A DNA stretch of 26,421 nt from UBA1431 sp049324235 (GCA_049324235.1 JBMOLJ010000126.1:1-26421), one strand, 5' to 3'. Shown: positions 8,153-17,254, numbered from the stretch's first letter. The notes: generated from the sequence alone by a model not told the origin. A program made the numbers and translations.

Positions 8153-8650
8153 ATGTTGGATTTCGCAACACAGGAACTTGAAAGTCTGGAAAACGACGCG
8201 CAAAAAAACCAGTATCTTATTTTTACGCTGGGTTCCAATTATTACGGCATCGATATAAAAAACGTGACCGAGATCATAGGGATCCAAAAGATCACGCGGG
8301 TTCCCGAGCTTCCGGAATACGTGCAGGGCATCATCAGCCTAAGGGGCAAGATCATACCCGTGATCGATGTCAGGATGCGGTTTAAAATGGAGTCTATCGA
8401 GTACAACGACAGGACATGCATTATCATCGTCGACCTTGGAAACATGTCCGTTGGCCTTATTGTGGACGGTGTAGCCGACGTGCTTTCCTTTGAGGACAGT
8501 GAAATCGTGGAGACCCCCGGCATCGAAAACGAAAACAACAAGTTCATCAAGGGGGTCGGCAAGGTTGGCGACGAAGTTAAACTGCTCATAAACTGCGAAG
8601 AGCTGCTAAACGACGAAGAGACCGACAAACTCAGCAAAGTCAGGCTATAA
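8153..8650 (+). CDS. cheW: Chemotaxis coupling protein CheW
   Basis: This 165-residue protein consists of one CheW domain. Typical segments are QYLIFTLGSNYYGIDI, the ITRVPELPEYVQGIISLRGKIIPVIDVR block that contacts receptor and CheA, and SVGLIVDGVADVLSF. Slight extensions lie at both ends compared with the usual 140-160 residues. The ATG at 8153 follows GGAGGAGG (about 8136-8143). CheW bridges the receptors encoded just downstream to the P5 domain of CheA encoded just upstream. The spacing is 54 bp after cheA and 15 bp before the first receptor, which fits one operon. Confidence 0.94.
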   Translation: MLDFATQELESLENDAQKNQYLIFTLGSNYYGIDIKNVTEIIGIQKITRVPELPEYVQGIISLRGKIIPVIDVRMRFKMESIEYNDRTCIIIVDLGNMSVGLIVDGVADVLSFEDSEIVETPGIENENNKFIKGVGKVGDEVKLLINCEELLNDEETDKLSKVRL

Positions 8651-8665
8651 AAAGGAGTAACCCCA

Positions 8666-10582
8666 ATGCGACAAAGCAAATTTTCAAAAAAACTCATTTT
8701 TTCTTTAGCTGTGTTCCCGATTGTTGGAATCATCCAGGCTCTCTGCATACTTTTTGCCGGTCAGGGCATTGCGTTGCCGGTTTTATTAGCAGGAATCCTG
8801 TTGTATGTTGCAGCGTCGGCCTATATATACAACCAGACCGACAGAAGGGTGATAAAGCCCGTACGTGATTTGGGCGGTATCATGAGCAGGGTTGCAATGG
8901 GAGAAACAGGCCTGACGCTGGCGCAGTATGAAGGCAACGATGAAATAGGCGCAATCGCACAGGCTGCATCAGAAATGATAAACAGCGTAAACACGGTGCA
9001 TGAAGAGACAGCGAGGCTCTGCGAAGCCGCCGGGGAGGGGCGTTTGGAATACAGGGCGGACACAGCGGAATTGGCCGGCGGCTATGCAGGCATATTGCAG
9101 AACGTAAACGGCATGCTGGATGCGGTCATGGTCCCGCTGAACGAATCCAGGGAAATCTTCGGCAGGCTGTTCCTGAATGACTACACGCAGAAAATGTCGG
9201 AACACTATCAGGGTTATATGAAAGAGTATGCGGAGGCTCTGAACAAGATCCACTACCGGTTCGTGAACATCCAGGAGAACTTCTTCAAGCTTACCGTGGG
9301 AGATACGGGCAGGCTCGAGGAATTCATCGAAATGAAACAGAAATGCGAGAACGATCGGCTTTTGCCCGCGATAACGAAGACCCTGCAGACCATCCGCAAC
9401 CTGATAAACGAAACAACAAGGCTCGCCGAAGCGGCGGTCAACGGCGATCTGAGCGTGCGGGGCGATGTGGACAAGTTTGAAGGAGCATACAAGGACATCA
9501 TTAACGGCATGAACAAAACGATGGAAGCTATTATACAGCCCATCGTCGAATCGAGCGATGTGCTGCAGGAGGTGGCTGCGGGCAATCTGACGGTGGAAAT
9601 GACGGGTGAATACAAGGGCGAATACAACAAGATCAAGGAATCCATCAACCATACAATCCACTCCTTCAACAGAATATTGAACGACATCAACACGGCGTCG
9701 TCGCAGGTGTCGGCCGGCGCCAGGCAGGTATCCGAATCCAGCATGATGCTCTCGCAGGGCGCGACGGAGCAGGCGAGCTCGGTCGAACAGCTCACGGCAT
9801 CTATCGAGCAGATTTCCGTTCAGACCAACCGCAACGCGGAAGACGCGGACCAGGCAAATAAGCTGGCTGAGTCCGCCAAAGACCATGCCGAAAAAGGCAA
9901 CAGCAAGATGAAAGAAATGCTCAGGTCGATGGAGGAGATCAATGCTTCTTCCAACAACATCTCCAAAATCATAAAGGTCATCGACGACATAGCGTTCCAG
10001 ACCAATATTCTTGCGCTCAACGCCGCCGTGGAAGCCGCACGGGCGGGACAGCACGGCAAGGGCTTTACGGTGGTTGCCGAGGAAGTGCGGAACCTTGCCG
10101 CGCGGTCGGCAAATGCGGCGAACGAGACGACGGAGCTTATAAAGAACTCGATCAAAATAGTAGAGGAGGGGACCGCGATAGCGAACGAGACGGCAGACGC
10201 GCTGGGCGAAATTGTTGCGGGCGTTACAGAGGCCGCGCATCTGGTGCATAACATTGCAACGGCTTCCAATGAGCAGTCGGCGGCGATAGCCCAGGTAAAC
10301 CAGGGTATCACGCAGGTATCACAGGTCGTGCAGACAACTTCTGCCACTTCCGAAGAAAGCGCGTCGGCAAGCGAACAGCTGGCCAGCCAGGCAGAACTGC
10401 TTAAGGAACAGATCGCCAAGTTTATACTCAAAGGGGACGGATCAGGTGATATGCCTCATGAACAGCTCAGCCCGGATGCTATAAAGAGACTGGAAAAAAT
10501 CTTCGATAAAAAACCTGTGATGCCGGATGCGCCTCCAAAGCCTCATCCGCACAAGGAAGCTTTTACTGTAAACAAATATTAA
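8666..10582 (+). CDS. Methyl-accepting chemotaxis protein with poly-HAMP stalk, no ectodomain (short form)
   Basis: This 638-residue receptor starts with two hydrophobic helices (about 10-31 and 36-55). They are separated only by a few residues (GQGIALPV), so no real extracellular sensor is present. Several HAMP-like repeats follow, marked by patterns such as GDLSVRGDVDKFEGAY and GNLTVEMTGEYKGEY. The methylation helices and the signalling hairpin IAFQTNILALNAAVEAARAG (from about residue 443) match the conserved MCP tip that contacts CheA and CheW. The C-terminal tail has SPDAIKRLEKIF and ends in NKY, without the NWETF-type CheR-binding peptide. Compared with the third receptor it lacks about 133 residues of the N-proximal HAMP series. 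Positions 9002-9552 are nearly identical to 13734-14284. The ligand is not evident; a membrane, cytoplasmic or partner-mediated signal is likely. Confidence 0.9.
   Translation: MRQSKFSKKLIFSLAVFPIVGIIQALCILFAGQGIALPVLLAGILLYVAASAYIYNQTDRRVIKPVRDLGGIMSRVAMGETGLTLAQYEGNDEIGAIAQAASEMINSVNTVHEETARLCEAAGEGRLEYRADTAELAGGYAGILQNVNGMLDAVMVPLNESREIFGRLFLNDYTQKMSEHYQGYMKEYAEALNKIHYRFVNIQENFFKLTVGDTGRLEEFIEMKQKCENDRLLPAITKTLQTIRNLINETTRLAEAAVNGDLSVRGDVDKFEGAYKDIINGMNKTMEAIIQPIVESSDVLQEVAAGNLTVEMTGEYKGEYNKIKESINHTIHSFNRILNDINTASSQVSAGARQVSESSMMLSQGATEQASSVEQLTASIEQISVQTNRNAEDADQANKLAESAKDHAEKGNSKMKEMLRSMEEINASSNNISKIIKVIDDIAFQTNILALNAAVEAARAGQHGKGFTVVAEEVRNLAARSANAANETTELIKNSIKIVEEGTAIANETADALGEIVAGVTEAAHLVHNIATASNEQSAAIAQVNQGITQVSQVVQTTSATSEESASASEQLASQAELLKEQIAKFILKGDGSGDMPHEQLSPDAIKRLEKIFDKKPVMPDAPPKPHPHKEAFTVNKY
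9002..9552 (+). repeat. Long direct repeat, copy 1 (in first receptor)
   Basis: These 551 bp match 13734-14284 with no gaps and about 12 mismatches by eye. A stretch of 245 bp (9134-9378 versus 13866-14110) is identical. The receptor sequences diverge immediately outside both ends, which indicates a recent gene conversion or segmental duplication rather than slow paralogue divergence. Confidence 0.9.
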
Positions 10583-10584
10583 GC

Positions 10585-10603
10585 CGGAGAGGCACGCTCT
10601 CCG
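10585..10603 (+). other. Intercistronic hairpin between first and second receptor genes
   Basis: CGGAGAG (10585-10591) pairs perfectly with CTCTCCG (10597-10603) around a 5-nt loop, starting 3 bp after the stop codon. No T tract follows, so it is not a terminator. It could stabilise the 3' end of a processed operon message. Confidence 0.45.
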
Positions 10604-10651
10604 CAGGATGTAATGATAACTTCAGCCAGAATACTCGGGAGGGATTTTCAG

Positions 10652-12967
10652 ATGCAACAAACCATTAAAACAGGAATAGGAAAAAACCTTGTCTTACCTT
10701 TTGCTTTGTTTTCGGTCGTCGCGCTCGCAGAGGTGCTGTCCGTACTTTTGTTACCGGCGGGCATCGCGCTGCCGGTATCCATTGCCGGGCTGCTGCTCAT
10801 CGCAGGACTTTCGGTATATGTATTGGGCAGCATCAGAAAAAAGGTTGTTATGCCGCTACAAGGGCTGAGCAACGCCGTTCACCTTTGCTCCATAGGGGAT
10901 GTTGAGCAAACGCTGCCGGAATACCATGCGAATGATGAAATCGGCAGCCTTGCCACGGCCGTATCGGCCATGCTGGAAAATTCCAGGCGCCAGAACCGGA
11001 TTGTGGAGAAAATTGCGGCGGGTGAACTGGATGTTGAAATCACGGAAAAATCCGAAAACGATGCATTGTCGAAAAACCTCAGAGCCGTTGTGAACAGCAT
11101 CCGCACGCTGGTCGATGACGTAAACGGAGTTTCCGCTGCGGCCGTGGAAGGGAAGCTGAAAACAAGACTGGATGTAACCAGGCATGCAGGAGAATACGCA
11201 ACCATAGCCAAAGACTTCAATGAAACGCTTGATGCCATTATTGAACCCATTAACGCAGGGATGTCCGCATTGAAGAAACTGAGCGAAGGCGAAGATCTCG
11301 ACAGGATAAAAAACGATTTCAAGGGCGCATTCTTCGTGATCGTAGACAATATCAACAAGGTCCGGGACAACCTGTACGCAATGCTTGAAGAAACCAACAA
11401 ACTGACCTCTGCGGCGAAAGAGGGGAACCTGAACCACAGAGCGGACGTTTCGGCGCTCAAAGGCGGTTACCGGAATATCGTGCAGGGGATGAACGACACG
11501 CTCAACGCAATTATTGTGCCGCTGACGGAAGCGGATGATGTTCTGCACAGGATGTCCTTAAACGATTACTCCAAGAAGATGTCCGGGGAGTATAAAGGCT
11601 CGATGAAGGATATGGCAACCTGCATCAACGATGTCCATGTACGCCTGTTAAGCATACTGGACGTGATGGAAAAGCTTTCCAGGGGCGATACGTCCAGACT
11701 GGAAGAGTTCAAAGCGGTTGGGAAGAGATCCGATGCCGATAAACTTCTTCCCGCCATCGTATCTACCATGGAAACGATCCGGAACCTGATTGATGAAACA
11801 AGGACGCTTGCGGATGCCGCATATAACGGCGATTTGAGCGTGCGCGGCAACGCGGACAAATTTGAAGGGGCTTACAATGAAATCATCAGCGGCCTGAATA
11901 AGACGCTCGAAGCGGTTGCAAAGCCTATAGTAGAATCCGGCAAGGTATTACAGTCTGTTGCAGCAGGCGACCTGACAGTTGAAATGACAGGGGATTACAG
12001 GGGCGAATACGTCAAGATCAAGGAATCCATCAACCATACGATCCGGTCGTTCAACAGCATTTTGAACGACATTAATACTGCATCCTACCAGGTTTCGGTC
12101 GGCGCAAAACAGGTTTCAGAATCCAGCATGGCGCTTTCGCAGGGCGCAACCGAACAGGCCAGCTCGGTCGAGCAGCTCACGGCTTCCATTGAGGAAATCG
12201 CCGTACAGACAAAGCAGAATGCGGAGGATGCGTCGCAGGCCAACAAGCTCGCGGAGTCCGCAAAAGAATATGCCATAAAGGGAAACAGCCATATGGACGG
12301 CATGCTCAGGTCGATGGAGGAGATCAATATTTCGTCAAACAATATCTCCAAGATCATCAAGGTCATCGACGACATAGCGTTCCAGACCAACATCCTTGCG
12401 CTCAATGCAGCGGTTGAGGCCGCAAGAGCGGGACAGCACGGCAAAGGCTTCACGGTTGTGGCCGAAGAAGTCCGCAACCTGGCCGCAAGGTCGGCGAATG
12501 CGGCAAACGAGACGACAGACCTGATCAAGAACTCCATAAAAATAGTCAAAGAAGGAACGGAAATTGCCAACGCAACCGCAGGCGCGCTGGGCGAAATCGT
12601 ATCAGGCGTAACCGAGGCAGCGCAGCTGGTGAATAACATTGCAAAGGCATCCAATGAACAGTCTGCGGCGATATCCCAGATCAACCAGGGAATCATGCAG
12701 GTGTCGCAGGTCGTGCAAAACAACTCAGCTACGTCCGAAGAAAGCGCGGCGGCGAGCGAAGAGCTTGCCAGCCAGGCAGAGGTGCTCAAAGAGCAGATAG
12801 CCAAGTTCAAATTGAAAGAGGAAAGGGCTGACATGAATTATAATGATTTCAGCCCCGACGCAATCAAGCGGCTTGAAAAAATGTTTGAGAGAGGCGCCGT
12901 TATGGCCGATTCCCCGCCTAAACCCCAGCTGGGAGCGGGAGAGATCATTGAACTGAGCAAATACTGA
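10652..12967 (+). CDS. Methyl-accepting chemotaxis protein with poly-HAMP stalk, no ectodomain (long form)
   Basis: A 771-residue receptor, exactly as long as the third. I place the start at the ATG at 10652: GGGAGGGA (10637-10644) lies 7 nt upstream, and the N-terminus MQQTIKTGIGKN aligns with the other two receptors. The ATG at 10613 lacks a binding site. Two membrane helices are separated by a very short loop (PAGIALPV). They are followed by a series of HAMP-like units (for example GELDVEITEKSEND, GNLNHRADVSALKGGY, GDLSVRGNADKFEGAY, GDLTVEMTGDYRGEY), then methylation helices and the conserved tip IAFQTNILALNAAVEAARAG (from about residue 575). The C-terminal tail contains SPDAIKRLEKMFE and PPKP and ends in SKY. 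It should form trimers-of-dimers arrays with CheW and CheA. The stimulus is unknown. Confidence 0.9.
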   Translation: MQQTIKTGIGKNLVLPFALFSVVALAEVLSVLLLPAGIALPVSIAGLLLIAGLSVYVLGSIRKKVVMPLQGLSNAVHLCSIGDVEQTLPEYHANDEIGSLATAVSAMLENSRRQNRIVEKIAAGELDVEITEKSENDALSKNLRAVVNSIRTLVDDVNGVSAAAVEGKLKTRLDVTRHAGEYATIAKDFNETLDAIIEPINAGMSALKKLSEGEDLDRIKNDFKGAFFVIVDNINKVRDNLYAMLEETNKLTSAAKEGNLNHRADVSALKGGYRNIVQGMNDTLNAIIVPLTEADDVLHRMSLNDYSKKMSGEYKGSMKDMATCINDVHVRLLSILDVMEKLSRGDTSRLEEFKAVGKRSDADKLLPAIVSTMETIRNLIDETRTLADAAYNGDLSVRGNADKFEGAYNEIISGLNKTLEAVAKPIVESGKVLQSVAAGDLTVEMTGDYRGEYVKIKESINHTIRSFNSILNDINTASYQVSVGAKQVSESSMALSQGATEQASSVEQLTASIEEIAVQTKQNAEDASQANKLAESAKEYAIKGNSHMDGMLRSMEEINISSNNISKIIKVIDDIAFQTNILALNAAVEAARAGQHGKGFTVVAEEVRNLAARSANAANETTDLIKNSIKIVKEGTEIANATAGALGEIVSGVTEAAQLVNNIAKASNEQSAAISQINQGIMQVSQVVQNNSATSEESAAASEELASQAEVLKEQIAKFKLKEERADMNYNDFSPDAIKRLEKMFERGAVMADSPPKPQLGAGEIIELSKY

Positions 12968-13001
12968 TTCAATTAAAACTCCTTTATACGGAGGTGTTTC
13001 A

Positions 13002-15317
13002 ATGGGACAAAATAAACAAACCCGTCTTGGAAAAGAAATCGTTGTAAGTCTGACTCTACTCCTGTTGATCGGAGCCGCCGAGGTCCTGTGCATTCTGTTT
13101 GCCGGCGCCGGCGTAATACTCCCCGCTTCGATAGGAGGGCTGGTTCTGGTTGCTGTGTTGGCGGCATATACGCTCAACACTCTGCGCAGCATCAAGAAAA
13201 ACGTCATAATGCCGCTGAGTACGTTAAGCCATGCCGCAAACCTGTGCGCTATGGAAGAAACCGGGCAAACGCCGCAGGAATACGATACCAATGATGAGAT
13301 AGGCGTTTTGTCCAAAGCGTTTGCAGCTCTTTGGGAGGATAACAGGCGGCAAAACCTGGCAATACAAAGAATCGCAGCAGGCGAATTGGATATGGAGGGA
13401 ACCGGTTCGGGCAACAGCCCGGACCTGGATTCCGCCGTGAACAATATCCGGGCGCTGGTAGACGGTATAAACAGCGTTTCCGCCGCGATAGCCGCAGGAA
13501 AACTCGAAGCAAGACTTAATACGGAAGGATATCCGGGCGCATACGGGGAAGCTGCCCAAAGCATTAACGGCGCGCTCGATGCCGTAACCGGACCGTTGAC
13601 GGCAGGAATGTCCTCCCTGAAGAAACTGAGCGAAGGCGAAGTTGCAAGCCGCGTCGAAAACACATACCAGGGCGCATTCTTTGAGTTTGTCGAGCATATC
13701 AACACAATCGGGAGCAATGTGCATGCGATCCGCGAAGAGACAGCGAGGCTCTGCGAAGCCGCCGGGGAGGGGCGTTTGGAATGCCGGGCGGACACAGCGG
13801 AATTGGCCGGCGGCTATGCAGGCATATTGCAGAACGTAAACGGCATGCTGGATGCGGTCATGCTTCCGCTGAACGAATCCAGGGAAATCTTCGGCAGGCT
13901 GTTCCTGAATGACTACACGCAGAAAATGTCGGAACACTATCAGGGTTATATGAAAGAGTATGCGGAGGCTCTGAACAAGATCCACTACCGGTTCGTGAAC
14001 ATCCAGGAGAACTTCTTCAAGCTTACCGTGGGAGATACGGGCAGGCTCGAGGAATTCATCGAAATGAAACAGAAATGCGAGAACGATCGGCTTTTGCCCG
14101 CGATAACGAAAACACTGCAGACCATCCGCAACCTGATAAACGAAACAAAAAGGCTTGCAGAAGCGGCGATCAATGGCGATCTGAGTGTGCGGGGCGATGT
14201 GGACAAGTTTGAAGGAGCATACAAGGACATCATTAACGGCATGAACAAAACGATGGAAGCTATTATACAGCCCATCGTCGAATCCGGCGAGGTACTCAAG
14301 GAGGTGGCGGCTGGGAATCTGACGGTGCAAATGACGGGGAATTACAAGGGCGAGTACAATAAGATCAAGGAATCCATCAACCACACCGTCCATTCTTTCA
14401 ACAGCATATTAAACGATATCAACACCGCGTCGTCTCAGGTCACGATTGGCGCCAGGCAGGTATCGGAGTCCAGCGTGGCGCTCTCGCAGGGCGCGACGGA
14501 GCAGGCGAGCTCAGTCGAACAGCTCACGGCTTCCATTGAGCAGATCGCCCTGCAGACAGACCATAATACCAAGGATGCGGACCAGGCCAACAAGCTTGCC
14601 GAATCCGCTAAGGAAAACGCAGAAAAAGGCAACAGCAAAATGAAAGAAATGCTAGGGGCGATGGAGGAGATCAACGTATCGTCGGGCAATATCTCCAAGA
14701 TCATCAAGGTCATCGACGACATAGCGTTCCAGACCAACATCCTTGCGCTCAACGCCGCCGTGGAAGCCGCACGGGCGGGGCAGCACGGCAAGGGCTTTAC
14801 GGTGGTGGCAGAGGAAGTGCGGAATCTCGCCGCGCGTTCGGCGAACGCGGCGAACGAGACGACGGAGCTGATTAAAAGCTCCATCGAAAAGGTAAAGGAA
14901 GGGACGGAAATCGCCAACGAGACCGCGGATGCGCTTAACGAGATTGTAGCGGGCGTGGTGGAGGCCGCACATCTTGTGCACAATATTGCAATCGCATCCA
15001 ATGAGCAGTTGGCGGCGATAGCCCAGGTGAACCAGGGGATTGCGCAGGTATCACAGGTGGTTAAGTCCAATTCGGCAACCTCCGAAGAAAGTGCTGCAGC
15101 GAGCGAAGAGCTGGCCAGCCAGGCCGAGGTGCTCAAAGAACAGATCGCCAAATTCAGATTAAGGGAGAATGGGACGGACAGTTTCGGATACAAGGATCTG
15201 AATCCTGATATGATCAGCAGGTTCGAAAAGATGTTCGAGAAAAACCATGTGCTTCCCGAATCGCCCCCGAAGCCTCAGGAATGGGCGGGCGAAGCCATTG
15301 AAATGGGCAAATACTGA
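13002..15317 (+). CDS. Methyl-accepting chemotaxis protein with poly-HAMP stalk, no ectodomain (long form, third copy)
   Basis: A 771-residue receptor of the same design: two membrane helices with a minimal loop (AGAGVILPA), a HAMP, a series of HAMP-like repeats, methylation helices and the tip IAFQTNILALNAAVEAARAG (from about residue 574). The ATG at 13002 follows GGAGG near 12991. The tail has NPDMISRFEKMFEKN and PPKP and ends in GKY. Its first 240 residues resemble the second receptor, while residues about 245-428 are almost the same as the first receptor at both protein and DNA level. It is thus a mosaic of its two neighbours. One odd change is QLAAIAQVNQG, where both siblings read QSAAI. 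It is followed 43 bp later by cheR. Confidence 0.9.
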   Translation: MGQNKQTRLGKEIVVSLTLLLLIGAAEVLCILFAGAGVILPASIGGLVLVAVLAAYTLNTLRSIKKNVIMPLSTLSHAANLCAMEETGQTPQEYDTNDEIGVLSKAFAALWEDNRRQNLAIQRIAAGELDMEGTGSGNSPDLDSAVNNIRALVDGINSVSAAIAAGKLEARLNTEGYPGAYGEAAQSINGALDAVTGPLTAGMSSLKKLSEGEVASRVENTYQGAFFEFVEHINTIGSNVHAIREETARLCEAAGEGRLECRADTAELAGGYAGILQNVNGMLDAVMLPLNESREIFGRLFLNDYTQKMSEHYQGYMKEYAEALNKIHYRFVNIQENFFKLTVGDTGRLEEFIEMKQKCENDRLLPAITKTLQTIRNLINETKRLAEAAINGDLSVRGDVDKFEGAYKDIINGMNKTMEAIIQPIVESGEVLKEVAAGNLTVQMTGNYKGEYNKIKESINHTVHSFNSILNDINTASSQVTIGARQVSESSVALSQGATEQASSVEQLTASIEQIALQTDHNTKDADQANKLAESAKENAEKGNSKMKEMLGAMEEINVSSGNISKIIKVIDDIAFQTNILALNAAVEAARAGQHGKGFTVVAEEVRNLAARSANAANETTELIKSSIEKVKEGTEIANETADALNEIVAGVVEAAHLVHNIAIASNEQLAAIAQVNQGIAQVSQVVKSNSATSEESAAASEELASQAEVLKEQIAKFRLRENGTDSFGYKDLNPDMISRFEKMFEKNHVLPESPPKPQEWAGEAIEMGKY
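13734..14284 (+). repeat. Long direct repeat, copy 2 (in third receptor)
   Basis: This is the partner of 9002-9552; offset 4732 bp, no gaps, about 12 mismatches, most of them clustered in the last third. Same-strand copies this similar could also recombine and delete the second receptor gene between them. Confidence 0.9.
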
Positions 15318-15360
15318 TAAGCGGTTACACTTTATCTAAAGAGCAGAAGGAATGGTTGGC

Positions 15361-16176
15361 ATGGTTGAAATTACTGAAAAGGAATTCAAAAAACTCGCTG
15401 ATTACATACAGTTGAATTATGGAATTTTCCTGAAAGACGAGAAACAGTCCCTCCTGAACGCCAGGCTTGCAAAAGTTGTGGAACAGCACAATTTTAAAAG
15501 CTTCTCTGAATACTATAACTATGTTGTATCGGACGCCTCCGGGCTTGCGACTTCTATCCTTATAGACAAGGTCACAACCAATTATACGTATTTTATGCGC
15601 GAACCCGATCATTTCAAATATATGGAAGGGGTCGCCCTGCCCTACTTTGAACGTAAGATTACGGACTACGACCTGAGAGTCTGGAGCGCCGGGTGTTCAA
15701 CAGGAGAGGAACCGTACACGATCGCTATCGTGCTGGAGGAATATTTTAAAGGTAAGAAGGAATGGGATAAAAAAATTCTCGCGACCGATATCTCAACGCA
15801 GGTGCTTGAAGTAGCAAAAAAGGGTTACTACGATGTCAAACAAATTGAACTGATTCCTCCGATTTGGAAACTGAACTATTTCAATAAGCTGAGCAACGAC
15901 GTGTTTGCCGTCAATGACAGCATTAAAAGGGAAGTTATTTTCCGCAGGCTGAATCTGGTAAAAAACTTCAGTTTCCAATTCAGGAAAAAGTTTCATATCA
16001 TCTTCTGTAGAAATGTCATGATTTATTTTGATAAAAAGACAAGGGACGCACTGGTGAACAATTTCTACGATATGACCGAAACCGGAGGATATTTATTTAT
16101 TGGGCATACGGAATCTCTGGACAGGGAGGCATCAAAATACAAGTATGTGGCGCCTGCCATTTACAGAAAAGTTTGA
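15361..16176 (+). CDS. cheR: Chemotaxis protein methyltransferase CheR
   Basis: This 271-residue SAM-dependent enzyme methylates glutamates on the receptors. An N-terminal helical domain (EFKKLADYIQLNYGIFL) precedes the catalytic fold. The SAM-binding loop is VWSAGCSTGEEPYTIAI, an acidic residue follows in ILATDIS, and the family signature is FCRNVMIYFD. I prefer the ATG at 15361 over the in-frame ATG at 15352, because AGAAGG (15345-15350) is 10 nt from the first and 1 nt from the second. The three receptors just upstream lack a C-terminal pentapeptide, so CheR probably acts without tethering, as in many Firmicutes. cheB follows 58 bp later. Confidence 0.94.
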   Translation: MVEITEKEFKKLADYIQLNYGIFLKDEKQSLLNARLAKVVEQHNFKSFSEYYNYVVSDASGLATSILIDKVTTNYTYFMREPDHFKYMEGVALPYFERKITDYDLRVWSAGCSTGEEPYTIAIVLEEYFKGKKEWDKKILATDISTQVLEVAKKGYYDVKQIELIPPIWKLNYFNKLSNDVFAVNDSIKREVIFRRLNLVKNFSFQFRKKFHIIFCRNVMIYFDKKTRDALVNNFYDMTETGGYLFIGHTESLDREASKYKYVAPAIYRKV

Positions 16177-16234
16177 TGCGCTCGGCTTTACATCATTTTG
16201 AATACTGCATAATTTTGACAAGGGGCTAATGTTT

Positions 16235-17254
16235 ATGAACGATAACAAGATCAAGGTCCTGATTGTGGATGACAGCCTTGTTTTCAGAGAACTTCTGGCA
16301 AAGGGGATTTCGGGGGATCCGAGAATAGAGGTTGTTGCAAAAGCAATGGATCCTTATGAAGCCCGCGATATGATTATCCGGCATAAACCGGATGTGATGA
16401 CATGCGACGTCCGAATGCCGAAAATGGACGGCGTGGAGTTTATCCGCAGGCTGCTTCCGCAGTACCATCTGCCGGTTATTGTAGTCAGCAGCGCGAGTGA
16501 GGCGGTACTGGACGCGCTGGACGCGGGGGCCGTTGAATTCGTCACCAAACCAGATTTCCATTCCCCGCACGACGCGGAGCGATTCATAAGCGACCTGATC
16601 TTCAAGATCAAGGTTGCGGCAAAAGCGAATCTGAAAGTGAACCGGCGTGCTCCCGCCAGAGAAATATCCGAAAACCAGGCGGTAGGCACGGATAAAATCA
16701 TCGCAATAGGCGCATCGACTGGCGGTACGGAAGCGATATTCAGCATACTGAGTTCGTTTCCGGGCAATTCGCCCGGGGTTGTAATCGTGCAGCATATACC
16801 GCCCATGTTTTCGAAAATGTTTTCGGAAAGGCTGGACCGGCAGACGAATCTCCACGTAAAGGAAGCACGGACCGGCGATTTCATTGAAAACGGGAAGGTC
16901 CTGCTTGCGCCCGGCGACAGGCATATGCGCATCAAAAAGCTGGGCAGCAAATACAAGGTGGAATGCTTCGAAGCGGAGAAGGTGAACGGGCATTGCCCGT
17001 CCGTCGACGTTTTGTTCAACTCGGTTGCAAAAGAAGCGGGCAGGCAGGCGGTTGGCGTTATCCTCACGGGCATGGGGAATGACGGCGCAAAGGGGCTTCT
17101 TGCCATGCGCAGGGCGGGTGCGCGGACAATCGGGCAGGATGAGAAAACATCGATCGTATACGGAATGCCCAAGACGGCCTACAACATCGGCGCGGTCGAA
17201 AAGCAGGTGAGCTTGGAATCCATCCCGAACGCGGTATTTTCCCTGTTGAGGTAG
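16235..17254 (+). CDS. cheB: Chemotaxis methylesterase/deamidase CheB
   Basis: This 339-residue protein has an N-terminal receiver (acidic Asp12/Asp13, phosphoacceptor Asp58 in MTCDVRMPKMDG, Lys105 in VTKP). A linker joins it to a methylesterase domain with the triad Ser161 (IGASTGGTEAI), His187 (VQHIPP) and Asp283 (GMGNDGAKGL). It removes methyl groups from receptor glutamates when phosphorylated by CheA, opposing CheR. The ATG at 16235 is preferred to the one at 16229 because AAGGGG (16220-16225) is 9 nt rather than 3 nt away. It is the last gene of the chemotaxis operon; a strong terminator follows 27 bp after the stop. No CheD gene is in the window. Confidence 0.95.
   Translation: MNDNKIKVLIVDDSLVFRELLAKGISGDPRIEVVAKAMDPYEARDMIIRHKPDVMTCDVRMPKMDGVEFIRRLLPQYHLPVIVVSSASEAVLDALDAGAVEFVTKPDFHSPHDAERFISDLIFKIKVAAKANLKVNRRAPAREISENQAVGTDKIIAIGASTGGTEAIFSILSSFPGNSPGVVIVQHIPPMFSKMFSERLDRQTNLHVKEARTGDFIENGKVLLAPGDRHMRIKKLGSKYKVECFEAEKVNGHCPSVDVLFNSVAKEAGRQAVGVILTGMGNDGAKGLLAMRRAGARTIGQDEKTSIVYGMPKTAYNIGAVEKQVSLESIPNAVFSLLR

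Noticed and set aside
8969..10249. 426-codon minus-strand frame inside the first receptor, and a similar 389-codon one in the third (13224-14393)
   Set aside because: Shadows of the receptor genes: His/Arg/Val/Leu-rich translation, no binding site, and present in both because the DNA is duplicated.
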